NCBI RefSeq assembly: GCF_902459465.1
Contig: NC_047064.1
Coordinates: 9,403,476-9,467,475 of the forward strand
Direction of reading: 5' to 3'
Length of the DNA: 64,000 bases
DNA from: Asterias rubens
Lineage: Eukaryota > Echinodermata > Asteroidea > Forcipulatida > Asteriidae
Shown here: piece after piece, positions 54,538 to 64,000 of the stretch
Layout of the letters: each line of letters opens with the position of its first letter
How positions within the stretch are numbered: the first letter of the stretch is position 1
Notes under the pieces: model-generated
Told to the model about the DNA's origin: nothing
What the model saw: only the letters and a program-made list of their open reading frames with translations
The model's database searches: none
Made by a program: the position numbers and the translations under genes

Positions 54538-54640
54538 CAGCCCACCGATTCACACCCGAAAAACATGCCTGTGATATTTTTTTCACATGACTCGGGAAAG
54601 TGTTGAGTATGCAGTGCTAACATTGGTGTATGGGTAAACA
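54538..54640 (+). mobile_element. SINE body fragment
   Basis: ATGCCTGTGATATTTTTTTC and ACTCGGGAAAGTGTTGAGTA match the 25190 SINE body. The tRNA head is missing. Confidence 0.6.
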
Positions 54641-54681
54641 AGTAAAATTAATATTTGTATCCCCGATGCAAAATTTAACAT

Positions 54682-54835
54682 GAGTCTGCAGTACACCTTT
54701 GGTAGTTGTCAACTTGGACCAGTCTTCTCACAGTGTATCTCTCAGCATGTGCACAAAATAACAAACTTGTGCAAATTTGAGCTCAATTGGTTGTCGAGAT
54801 CACAATGGAAGAAATAACACCCGTCACACGAAGGT
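54682..54835 (+). mobile_element. Family A MITE fragment
   Basis: Left half of a family A copy (ACACCTTTGGTAGTTGTCAA to CACACGAAGG), cut at the start of the nested palindrome that follows. Confidence 0.7.
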
Positions 54836-54837
54836 TA

Positions 54838-55204
54838 GTCTAGTCTTGGTGCAAGACGTTTCTCGTTTCCTTTTCACGCACACCGCGGCCAATTCACCGA
54901 CAGCGCGCGCACCGACTCACCTGACTTATAGTCCACTCACCGCCCCGGAGAAAGGCGGTGAGTGGACTATAAGTTAGGTGAGTCGGTGCGCGCGCTGTCG
55001 GTGAATGGGAGACTTTCTGGGACGATAGAGGGCAGCAGACTTACCGGGTAAATCCATTGTTCTCAGAATTATGCGCATGTTCAGAACTACGTAAACAATG
55101 GAAATTTACCCGGTATGTCTGCTGCCGCCTAGCGTTGGAAAGTCTCCTATTGGCCGCGGTGTGCGTGAAAAGGGAACGAGAAACGTCTTGCACCAAGACT
55201 AAGG
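54838..55204. repeat. Nested double palindrome
   Basis: Outer arms 54838-54889 and about 55150-55204 (TAGTCTTGGTGCAAGACG and its complement) enclose two hairpins. The first is 54888-55008, with arms of about 53 bp beginning ATTCACCGACAGCGCGCGC around CCGGAGAAA. The second is 55005-55145, with arms GGGAGACTTTC and CAGACTTACCGGGTAAATCC. All arms are nearly perfect. Confidence 0.9.
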
Positions 55205-55250
55205 TTAGTCTTGCAGGTTCGCTCAGAGGCCGTTTCGGTCCAAGCCATGA

Positions 55251-55553
55251 CAGTTACGGCGCGTTTTGCGGGACACGAAAAGAGGATTCCGGCGAACTTC
55301 TAAGACGTTGATTTTGATGATACTGCTCCACAACATCTGCTGGATACCTACTTTGGTTATACTTTTCAAGAGCATCGGTTTGTCTGGTGGTGATCCGCCG
55401 AACGCAACCGCAGTGTGTGTCAGTTGGTTGTTTATTCTGATCAACACGTCGATTGAGCCTTTGATCTACGGAATGTATATACAATCATACGTTTCGGAAA
55501 TTAGTCAAGAACGTGGTTCCTTGTTGACGCTTGAAGAGAAAGAAAGAGAGTAG
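55251..55553 (+). pseudogene. Fragment of a rhodopsin-class (class A) GPCR, TM6-TM7 only
   Basis: The open frame begins after a stop at 55248-55250 and runs 100 codons to TAG. It reads as the end of cytoplasmic loop 3 (RRVLRDTKRGFRRTSK), then TM6 with the CWxP motif as CWIP. A short outer loop with an NAT glycosylation sequon follows, then TM7 with the NPxxY region as EPLIY and a short tail. TM1-TM5 are absent from the sequence immediately upstream, which is instead a nested palindrome ending about 45 bp away. It may be a 5'-truncated relic, or the last exon of a receptor whose other exons I cannot recognise. The subfamily is not identifiable. Confidence 0.7.
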
Positions 55554-55633
55554 ATGTGTTCGGCCGCTATGGCCGAAAAGAACGCGCATATACCAAGTTA
55601 GCCATTTTTTGTAGACCACCACCCAATCAAAAA

Positions 55634-55712
55634 CAGTCACAGGCATGTTACTCGGGTGGGATTCGAACCCACGGCCCTTGCAATTCTAGAGCAGTGTATT
55701 ACCAACCAATGT
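55634..55712 (-). mobile_element. tRNA-derived SINE head, truncated
   Basis: ACTCGGGTGGGATTCGAACCC with CTAGAGCAGTGTATTACC is the minus-strand B box and anticodon arm of the 25190 family. Confidence 0.65.
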
Positions 55713-55979
55713 AAGGGATGTCAAATTTGCATCAGGGGAAAAAAAAACGATGCAAAATTTGCCATTATTTGTAAAAGTTGCACTCTTTCCCAGAACGGCA
55801 GCTTTTATCCAGCATGCAATTTAAAAACCGCTCCCCTGGTATTTGTTATTCCCCTAAAAATATTCTGGTAATATTATGTTTTCAAAGAGTTTAATTTTTT
55901 TTTTACGGATTGGAAAGGTTGCGTATCGTTACCGGTTAACCGGTTTACTTTGGCCTTGATTTTTTTAGATTGCTTAGTT

Positions 55980-56360
55980 GTTAAAAGCATTGAAACTATT
56001 GGTAATATTACTCACAATAATTGTTAGCATAAAAACTAATACTTGGTAACAAGCAATATAGAGCTGTTGATAATATAAAACATTGTGAGAAACGGCTCCC
56101 TCTGAAGAATTTTTTTTTTGAGAAAGAAGTAATGTCTCACTAAAATATTGAATGAATTCGAGACCTCAGCTGAGGTATATGAAATCACACACCTTTTGCG
56201 ACACGGGTGTTTTTACTTCCATTATTCCTCCACGTTTTCTCGCAACTGCGACGACCAATTGAGCCCCAATTTTCAGTTCTGTTATGTTATGCATATGTTG
56301 AGAGATACACCAAATGAGAAGAATGGTCTTTAACAAATACCAAAGGTGTATGAATTCATC
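55980..56360 (-). mobile_element. Family A MITE, diverged
   Basis: Recognised by GAGAAACGGCTCCCTCTGAAG and CCAATTGAGCCCCAATTTTC. Its ends are worn (AAAAGCATTGAAACTATTGG). Confidence 0.75.
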
Positions 56361-56737
56361 TAAAGGCAGTGGACACTATTGGTAATTGTCAAAGACTAGC
56401 CTTCACAGTTGGTGTATCTCAACATAAGCATAAAATAATAAACCTGTGAAAATTTGAGCTCAATCGGTCATCGAACTTGCGAGATAATAATGAAAGAAAA
56501 AACACCCTTGTCACACAAAGTTGTGTGCGTTTAGATGCTTGATCAAGTTCTAAAATCTGGGGTCTCGAAATCAAATTCGTGGAAAATTACTTCTTTCTCG
56601 AAAACTGTGTTACTTCAGAGGGAGCCGTTTCTAACAATGTTTTATAACATCAACCCCTCCCCATTACTCGTCACCAAGTAAGGTTTTATGCTAATAATTA
56701 TTTTGAGTAATTACCAATAGTGTCCACTTCCTTTCAG
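56361..56737 (+). mobile_element. Family A MITE, full length
   Basis: Starts immediately after the preceding copy and points the other way, forming a tail-to-head inverted pair. Confidence 0.85.
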
Positions 56738-57110
56738 ATAATGCCTTACAAAACTTTATTTCCAAGGATATTATTAATTGTCATTGTTTGAATGTAAATA
56801 CAACTCATATTAAAATGAATGCTCTCCAAATAAAAATCCATTAACAAGAAACAAAATGGAGCAATTTTTACAAATGTAGATAAGAATTCATTGAATTGAT
56901 TTATTTTCAATACATAAAAACCAGTACAGTTTACTCGATTGATTTTATTAAACTAAATGTTAAAGTCAACTACGAGCCATAACATACACTTGCATGCCTC
57001 CAGGAACACAGTGTGCGATCTGTTCATACAAGTTTGAATTCAACACATAACCACTAACAAGATAATACCACCAAGATAAACCTGCTATATTACCATGGTA
57101 ACAGTCAATG

Positions 57111-57298
57111 AACAGGGCTATCTTTTACAGAGCCTGTAAGCAAACACAAACTGCTAAGCAATGGTTTGTAGAAACAGGCTACCAGCCAACAATCTATAAA
57201 AGTTATATTTTTGCCACTGGTGCCACACTCGTTTTTAAGCTTAGCTAAGAAATATGCTCAGCAGCATTTTCTGCTAAACAGCTTTATGAAATTGGCCA
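57111..57298. mobile_element. Family E MITE, short form
   Basis: Ends AGGGCTATCTTTTACAGAGCC and CAGCTTTATGAAATTGGCC; only moderate similarity to the other copies. Confidence 0.65.
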
Positions 57299-57442
57299 CT
57301 GGAAAAGAAAATAGCATGAACATTGAAAATTACCTCAGCCTTTCTTCTTGGAGATCATTTAAAACTGGTTGCTTGTGAAATGCATCCAGTGATACAGGAA
57401 ATACATGCAGTGATAAATCCACAATTTTGGTCAGTATAACCT

Positions 57443-57682
57443 GGGCCCAATTCCATAGAGCTGCTAAGCACAAAATTTGCTTAGCATGAAATTTCTTCCT
57501 TGATAGACAGGTTTACCGACCAAATTTCCATGTGATTTTCAGGATAAGCAAACAAAAGCTGAGATCAAGTAACAAGCACTATGCAACAAATGGGCATTTT
57601 GGTGGTAATCCTGTTTTTATGGGGGAAAGTTTCATGCTTAGCAAATTTGTGTGCTTAGCAGCTCTATGAAATTGGGCCCAGG
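57443..57682. mobile_element. Family E MITE
   Basis: Well-kept ends GGGCCCAATTCCATAGAGCTG and CAGCTCTATGAAATTGGGCC with AAGCACAAAATTTGCTTAGC subterminal arms. Confidence 0.85.
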
Positions 57683-58359
57683 TTGTTTTGAATGCAATGT
57701 CCTTGCTGCATTCATTGTTTTAATTACCCGATTGGACCTTTTCCTTCTCCTGAAGACGAGCAGATCAGAGTATACTTTTTGAAATGTTGAAACCAAATCG
57801 GTATTTCAGACGGAACACTCCCTCAAAAGAGATTTAATGAAATGGTTGTACCAGCAAGTTGACTGTTATTTATAGTTTGCACCTATGAGTTGGACCTGGT
57901 TGAACAGAGTTAAACATTTGTAAAGAAAAAGGCATCTTTCTAAAGTTCAGATCTGTACATGTTTGCAATGAATAAACATAGAGGGTGCTTTAACATAGTA
58001 TGGTTTGGATAATTATTCACCAAGAACATTTGAGTCTGGGAAACGTTCATGCATGAATTGGTTTGATGTCCATACCCCCCCCCCCCCCCCCATCTTGGTC
58101 ATATTCCCCGTTTCCTGTAATGAATGCTAACAATCATTGCACAAACATGGACCAGACTATTGTTTCGTCCAGCGTCAGTTTGGTTACAATGAGTTGGAAT
58201 GGAGTAAATTCAAGATGGCCACACCGTGATAAAGGTCTACTACCCCTGGCACTGGGCCATTTATTTCATTCCTTAAACCATCTCTGCTCCATGGGGAGTA
58301 CATACAGCCTGTGCTGCCAAGTATGTAGCGCACTAAGCTAAATCAATCACAAGAACCAT

Positions 58360-58656
58360 CTCTGCCCACACAGGTACCCATTTACCCCTGGGTGAAGAGA
58401 AGCATTTACAGTTAAGTGTCTTGCTCAAGGACACAAAAGTCATGGCTTGGATTCAAACCCTCACCCTGATGACTTAGCCACCAGGGCCCAATTTCATGAC
58501 TCTGCTTACCGCCGAATTTTGTGCTTACGATCACGATTCCCCGCTGACGTGCAAGCGCCGAATTTCTGCGCTAGCCTTATAAGCGTAGAAGCAGAGCAGT
58601 GAAATTGGGCCTAGAACTTGAATTCGATGCCCTTAACCACTTGGCCATGACACCCT
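58360..58656 (-). mobile_element. SINE (class II tRNA head) split by a family E MITE
   Basis: 58360-58483 and 58613-58656 match the 26084-26460 SINE in order. The intervening 130 bp begins GGCCCAATTTCATGACTC and ends GTGAAATTGGGCC, a short family E element. Confidence 0.8.
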
Positions 58657-58779
58657 ATAAGATTGTCCTGTCCAGTCCAAAAGCAGGGCAAGATACTACT
58701 AACCAAACCTGATACTAGCCACAAATCATTTGATAACTCAACCAACCACACTGTGACCTTCTCTTAGTTACACTACCTG

Positions 58780-58986
58780 AGCCCAATTTCATAGAGTGCT
58801 AGTACACACAGCTACCAGAAAAATAAAGTAAACATCGAAAAGTTTGCTCACCGGAAAGGAAAATGTTACCAGCAAAAATCCTATGCTATGTGTACTGCTT
58901 GTGACTGGTTCCCTGCTTATTTTTTGCTTAGCAGGAATCTGTTAGGCAAAATTTCCTGATTGGGCAGCTCTATGAAGTCGGGCTCA
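58780..58986. mobile_element. Family E MITE, diverged
   Basis: Ends GAGCCCAATTTCATAGAGTG and GCAGCTCTATGAAGTCGGGCTC. Confidence 0.7.
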
Positions 58987-59009
58987 GAAATCCGTGGCAA
59001 ACTAACATA

Positions 59010-59015
59010 TTTATT
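59010..59015 (-). terminator. Polyadenylation signal AATAAA for SEC11
   Basis: A canonical hexamer on the minus strand about 170 bases past the SEC11 stop codon. It is the nearest such signal downstream, giving a short 3' UTR. The cleavage site is not identifiable. Confidence 0.5.
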
Positions 59016-59183
59016 TTTATATCCAATACAGACACGACTTTGTTTCCATTTATACATGTTGTAAGCACACTAAACAGTTTGAAGGGAATGAAGAAAAGAA
59101 AAAAAGATAAGAAAATGCAAGGCTGGCAAAAATTCTTGACAGATGGGGAGGGGGGGGGGAATGTTACTAGCTTAGGGCCGCTG

Positions 59184-62100
59184 TCATTCTCGATGGATCA
59201 ACACAAACAAACCAAGTCCAGCTAGAACAATATACTGTAAATAAAACAAAAGGAAGAAATCGGTTAAAATTGCAGAGTTACTGGAAAGAGAAAGCACACA
59301 TATATTTTATTTGAAGAGTAAATTAATTCCAATGCTCAAATTGGGAAAAATTTATCAAATTTGGTGGTAAAGTTTTTGTGAAAACAATGATGTACATTGT
59401 ATCATTAGGGATTTTGTGCATATTAATATTGGGCCTAATTTGATTGCAGCAATCGAAATAAACGACAGTTGGTAGTATTGAGTGAGCTCTCATATTTTAC
59501 CAAATCTTTAATCTGTCTGAAAGATTTCACTGCCAATGCTTTCATCTAACCCTATCCATATCAAATTGTTCTGGCATAAACAAGCGCTGGTGACCACTCA
59601 AGCGTGAATCACACAATCATACACAACAGAAAGCTTTCGTTCAATGGTCATTTTTACAAACTCCATTATTTCCTTGAAGATTTTGTTTGACGGCAAAATA
59701 GGTACTAACAGAGTTCATATTTATTGAATTCCCTTTCATCAAATAAAAAAACAATAATTGGGATCAGTCAATAAATGTCAAAGTTCATTCTTCAGTCTGT
59801 ACATATAATCTCAAACACTTGTTTTTAACACAACCATATGGCGCTCTGTAGTTGTTAGACATTTCAGATCTTTCAACTCCAAGTCCAATTTTAACCTAAT
59901 TTTATTACCTATCACTGTCTCTTTCCAATAACGGTAAGTTTGTGTATCGTGGGTGAACATAGACAAAACTACTGCTTTATTACACATGGCTTTTTGCGCC
60001 CTGGCTTGAGTGCTTATTTGTGTGTAAGTATGGTCGACTGAAGTCGCCAATGGTTAGGAAGAGGGGGGTTTTGAGTGCAGTTGACTAATGTCGCCTATGG
60101 TAAGGAAACGATCATGTAAATTAATTCACAAAAAAAAAAAGGGTTAGAATACAAGCCAAAGCTTACCTTAAATTTAGGGTAGTCATTCATAAGAATTGTA
60201 ACTATGCCTACGAAGGGTACAAAGCCACGGGCTCGTCCTATCACATCTTTTCTTTGAAGCCAGAGTTGTCCCGGCGCGTAAAGCCCCCTGTCATCCACCA
60301 TGTTGTTATCGCCTTTCGTCAGAAATTTCATGTCTCCACTTTCCCTAGAGGCACACAAGAGAGAGCATTGGTCAGTGCAGGTGTTAATAAGGTCACTTGC
60401 CCTGCATACAACACAAGCTCAAATTTGGGGGGAAATCCAAAAGATCGCATGGGTCGATTTCACAAAGAGTTAGGACGCGTCCTAACTTGGGACTAGTCTG
60501 TTATAAAAATCATTTGGCTAGTCCTAAGTCGAACTAGAGATAAGACTAGTCTTAACTCTTTGTGAAATCCACCCACAGTTTTTCCTCCATGTTTAAATTT
60601 GTTTTGGAACATAACAAATGGTCACCACAGCAAAAGCACCGATAAGCACAGCAATAAGCCATTTTGAGATATGGTGGGTGGACACATTACTAAAGCACCA
60701 TTAAAGGAACATGTTGCCTTGGATCGGTCGATTTGGTCTTTGATAAGCGTTCTGTAACCGTTTGTTATAAAATGCATATGGGTAGAAAGATGTTGTAAAA
60801 GTAGAATACAATGATCTAACAAATATGCCTCGAAATTGCATGGTTTTCTTTTTACCCTGTCGACTAACACCCTTGGCCATTGATGGAAGTCAAATTTTTG
60901 ACTCCCATAAATGGCCGACCATGTTAGTTCGCGACGTAAAAGGAAAACCGTGCAATTTTGAGTGATACTTGTGTGGATCGATATTCTACTTTTAAAACAT
61001 CCTTTTAACCATGCATTTTGTAACGGTTTCAAACACTTTTTCCAGACCAACTTGTCCGATCCAAGGCAACGTGTCCCTTTAAGTGAGGGTCAATCTATCT
61101 GACACCCAAACCAAACAGTGTCCTGTATTGACCCCTTGCACGCGCGTCACACGCGGCGACTGATGCCACGCTCACCATGTTGGTGGTCAAAAGGCTTACG
61201 TGTTAGCGCCGCGTCACCTAAAAATGCGCACTTCACTGAATAACACACGTTGACATTGACCACCAAAATGGCGCATCCAAGATTATTCTGATGATGACGT
61301 CAGGTGAAATGGGTCAATAGTATCAACCATTTCAAGAAGGCTAATTGCTGTGGGTGCCATGGGTTGTTTTGACACCTGCCAGTTATTATAAAATGTTTGT
61401 GACTCAACTCACTGTTCATGAAGCTTGAGCACCCTGTGGACAATGGGAATGTCTCGCCCCTCAATCTTAAAGACGACGATTTCACCGACTCGGATTGGGT
61501 CTTCTTGATAATTGGTGAGGAATAGGAGATCGCCTCTGTGGAATGCTGGCTCCATGCTTCCGCTATCAAGTTGGAGAGATAAATGAGATTTCTTACATCA
61601 TCTAAAAGAAACTAAACACTTTCAAGGTGGCACAGAGGTAACTATGAGATTCTTAAAGGCACTGGACTCCTTTGGTAATTGCCAAAGACCAGTATTCTCA
61701 CTTGGTGTATCCCAACATATAGGCCTATGTAAAAAATAACAAATCTGTGAAAATTTTGACTCAATTGGTCATCGAACACGCCTGGAGTTTGATCTTTGAG
61801 AGGACAAGGCCATTTTTATTTTGCAAAAGACACCTCCATTGGACAATCTTTAAAGGCAGTGGACACTATTGGTAATTACTCAAAATAATTATTAGCATAC
61901 ACCTTTCTTGGTGACGAGTAATTGGGAGAGGTTGATGGTATAAAACATTTTGAGAAACGGCTCCATCTGAAGTAACGTAGTTTTCGAGAAAGAAGTACTA
62001 ACTTTCCACGAATTTGATTTCGAGATCTCAGATTTAGAACTTGAGGTCTCAAAATCAACCATCTAAACACACACAATTCGTGTGACAAGGGTGTTTTTTC

Positions 62101-63770
62101 TTCTTTCATTATTATCTCGCAAGTTCGATGACCGATTGAGCTTCAATTTTCGCAGGTTTGTTATTTTATGCATATGTGAGATTCACCAACTGTGAAGGCT
62201 AGTCTTTGACAATTACCAATAGTGTTCACTGCCTTTAAGTCTATGGGAAACTTCTGAAGGGGGACCAGGAAAAGGCCTTCAAGGCCTCCGTGTAATTCCA
62301 GGCTTGGAGGAATCAACATAGTACTTTTAATTTGATAACAATTTAATAGAATTGATTAACGACAATTACCTTAATACTACAACAATAGGACTTTCACTGC
62401 CTGTAACTACCATCAGACCTTTCCATATCATCAACGCTGACGACACAATCATTCCAAAATTAAGCACCTGGTAGAATAGCTGTCAACAAAAACACATTGA
62501 AATGAATGATGACTCATAATTTGATGATCAGTCCTTTGTTTCAACCACTTTCAGGCTCGATACTTCACAGAGGCAACGAGTGTGATTGCCTCCATGGATG
62601 CCAGTCAACCCCCCCCCCCCTCAGCAGAGTCACCCACTACAAAGTTGGCAACCACAAAGTCGCCCCCTAGTAAAGTTGCCCCCTCACTTACAAAGTCGCC
62701 CCTCTTAAAGATACCCCTCACAAAGGTGCCCCCTGGCAGAGTGGCCCCCCGATAAAGTCCCCAGGTCCTTCCCTTGATGCCCTTGAAATACTCTTAAAAT
62801 AGAAATTTACAATTTCATCATATGGTGCCCTCTACAAAAAAAAGAAAATGCCTTGGTGCCCTTGCCCTTTCAAAAACGAAGCATACAGGCTTGGTATTAT
62901 TAATAATGTTTCACGTGCCTTTTGATGCGCAAGTGTATAGTATTATGTTCATCAGAATTACCGATATAAATCCGGTAAAAAATTATTGCCATTAAGAAAC
63001 TTTTATAAGGCTTTGTAAGCCCCTTTTTCCTTCCCAAAGTGCCTCTTTCGCCAATTCAGCAAAATCAGTCTGGCGGTAATTTTAAGCAATAAACCAGGTA
63101 TCGGACAAAAATGTACGCCTACGCAATGTGCTATGTATGCAGCTACATGTATAGCTGTGATTGAGAGGCATTTTATGAAACTGTACTTAATGTCGGCTAC
63201 TTGAGTACCTGTCAAAGAGGGCACTTTACTGAATGAAACAGTAGTTTGTTATCCGGTAAACTGTATTAATAAGGAAATCACCACCGAAAAAATGTCAGAA
63301 TCCTGCCACTGGTATTTCATTCATGTATGAAATATATAATAATAAATACAAATATAGTACCAAAAAATGAGATATTCTTTTAGTTTTGTTTGGTAAACAA
63401 AAATTAGTGCAAAAAACAAGTGGCGGCAGATGAGATGGGCAGGAAGGATAAGGAAAGTTTAACACAATCATACAATGTTGTAAACATGTTAACTAGTTGT
63501 TAAATAATGACTTAAAAATCAAAAGAACATCAGCAAATGAAAATTCCGAAAACTACTTTGCATTTCATGGAATTTGAATGGACTGAATATAGATCATTCA
63601 GTATTGGCATGATGGGTCGTTGTGGATGTTGAGAATGAGATCCGTCGTGCGTGCACATCGTTTTCTATTCTAAATTAATTAATTTTTTATTTTAAAATAA
63701 AACAGATTAACATACATACCTGACGTTTATTCATGCGCCTAACTTCGTCTAGAAACTCAAACGACACCAT
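59184..63770 (-). CDS. SEC11A: Signal peptidase complex catalytic subunit SEC11
   Basis: Membrane serine protease that removes signal peptides from proteins entering the endoplasmic reticulum. Coding exons: 63770-63720, 62479-62370, 61562-61413, 60344-60167, 59234-59184. They total 540 nt and 179 residues, the same length as human SEC11A. The order is [17 protein letters not shown], an N-terminal hydrophobic anchor ([18 protein letters not shown]), then the box [11 protein letters not shown] with nucleophile Ser56. His96 follows in PIVHRVL and Asp122 in the DDRG after KGDNN, and a short hydrophobic tail ends in IHRE. All three catalytic residues fall at the human numbers. Vertebrate SEC11A and SEC11C cannot be told apart here, so the symbol is for the ancestral gene. 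Confidence 0.95.
60450..60573. mobile_element. Short MITE (GGGTCGATTTCACAAAGAG ends) in SEC11 intron
   Basis: Ends GGTCGATTTCACAAAGAGTT / AACTCTTTGTGAAATCCACC. The interior has GGACTAGTC and GACTAGTCTTAACTC repeats. Sister of 37414-37544. Confidence 0.85.
60702..61082. mobile_element. Family C foldback MITE in SEC11 intron
   Basis: The arms run from GGAACATGTTGCCTTGGATC to GATCCAAGGCAACGTGTCCC. The centre TGGAAGTCAAATTTTTGACTCC is palindromic. Confidence 0.88.
61653..61775 (+). mobile_element. Family A MITE, 5' fragment
   Basis: Left third only, from AAAGGCACTGGACTCC to TTGGTCATCGAACAC. Confidence 0.7.
61851..62239 (-). mobile_element. Family A MITE in SEC11 intron
   Basis: Full length in reverse sense, with the CTCAGATTTAGAACTTGAGG centre shared with 41996-42381. 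Confidence 0.85.
62620..62765. repeat. Diverged tandem array of AAAGTCGCCCCCT-like units
   Basis: About seven units of 15-22 bp built on ACAAAGTYGCCCCCT lie in SEC11 intron 1. Downstream, ATGCCTTGGTGCCCTTGCCC matches a similar block at 49459-49480. Confidence 0.7.
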
Positions 63771-64000
63771 TGTGACTGTGTGGCTTTTACTGAACAAAAC
63801 AAGGGGTTAAAAATCGTTAATATTGCCGCTTCATCATTCCGTATGCTTCGAAGTACAGCAGCAACAATCAGACAGTATTCTGTGCATTTTGCATTGTACA
63901 TGTGGTTCGGTGTTATTGGTGCATTTTCACTGAGCGCCCTCTTGTGGCCATTTCTTTGCCCCAAAATGCTTGTGGATTGACTTCGCTCGTGCATGCACTG
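63771..64000 (+). promoter_or_regulatory. SEC11 upstream region, possible divergent promoter
   Basis: This contains the SEC11 5' UTR and probably its promoter. A short rightward frame from an ATG at 63843 to a stop at 63978-63980 encodes about 45 residues with one hydrophobic helix (WFGVIGAFSLSALLW). I do not recognise it, and it is too short to call a gene. Confidence 0.3.

Noticed and set aside
60622-61050. 142-codon frame on the minus strand
   Set aside because: Almost wholly inside the family C foldback; a by-product of the palindrome.
1-64000. CRISPR array, bacterial operon or viral genome
   Set aside because: No regularly spaced identical repeats with unique spacers, no Shine-Dalgarno-led gene runs and no capsid or polymerase gene; splice sites and tRNA structure show a eukaryotic nuclear genome.

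Overview
The window reads as a piece of an AT-rich invertebrate deuterostome nuclear genome. Split genes with GT-AG introns and a dense load of short non-autonomous transposons rule out a bacterium or organelle. The repeat families look to me like those of sea stars (Asteroidea), but that is recollection plus inference and was not tested. No bacterial operon, CRISPR array or virus was seen.

Four protein-coding genes can be rebuilt, all on the minus strand, plus one tRNA. From left to right: COX6A (2386-2730), respiratory complex IV subunit 6A, with a single coding exon. CPT1 (12217-37723), carnitine palmitoyltransferase 1, with 17 coding exons that join in phase into 791 residues and a probable untranslated first exon near 45.8-46.1 kb. 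A tRNA-Lys(CUU) (46499-46571, plus strand). LSM7 (48768-53024), 4 coding exons and 101 residues. SEC11 (59184-63770), the signal peptidase catalytic subunit, 5 coding exons and 179 residues. A sixth item is a fragment of a rhodopsin-class receptor covering only TM6-TM7 (55251-55553, plus strand).

COX6A and CPT1 both serve mitochondrial energy supply (complex IV; entry of long-chain fatty acids). LSM7 (RNA processing) and SEC11 (secretory pathway) are housekeeping genes. Being neighbours need not mean they are co-regulated.

Most remaining sequence is repeats. At least four MITE families of about 330-390 bp recur: A (ends in GGCAGTGGACAC, about 20 copies), B (ends in GCCATTGGACCC, 6 copies), C (ends in GGAACACGTTGCC, 3 copies) and D (starts GGATTTGGGTAC, 3 copies). 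Family E (GGGCCCAATTTCAT ends) has about nine members. There are also several foldback elements, tRNA-derived SINEs and 5'-truncated LINE tails. Large unique-looking stretches without a gene (4.7-12.2 kb, 38.7-45.8 kb, 56.7-59 kb) show no coding signal I can support.

Exon limits were read by eye from homology plus splice signals. The phases of all multi-exon genes close without a frameshift, which is the best internal check available here. Repeat boundaries are approximate to a few bases.
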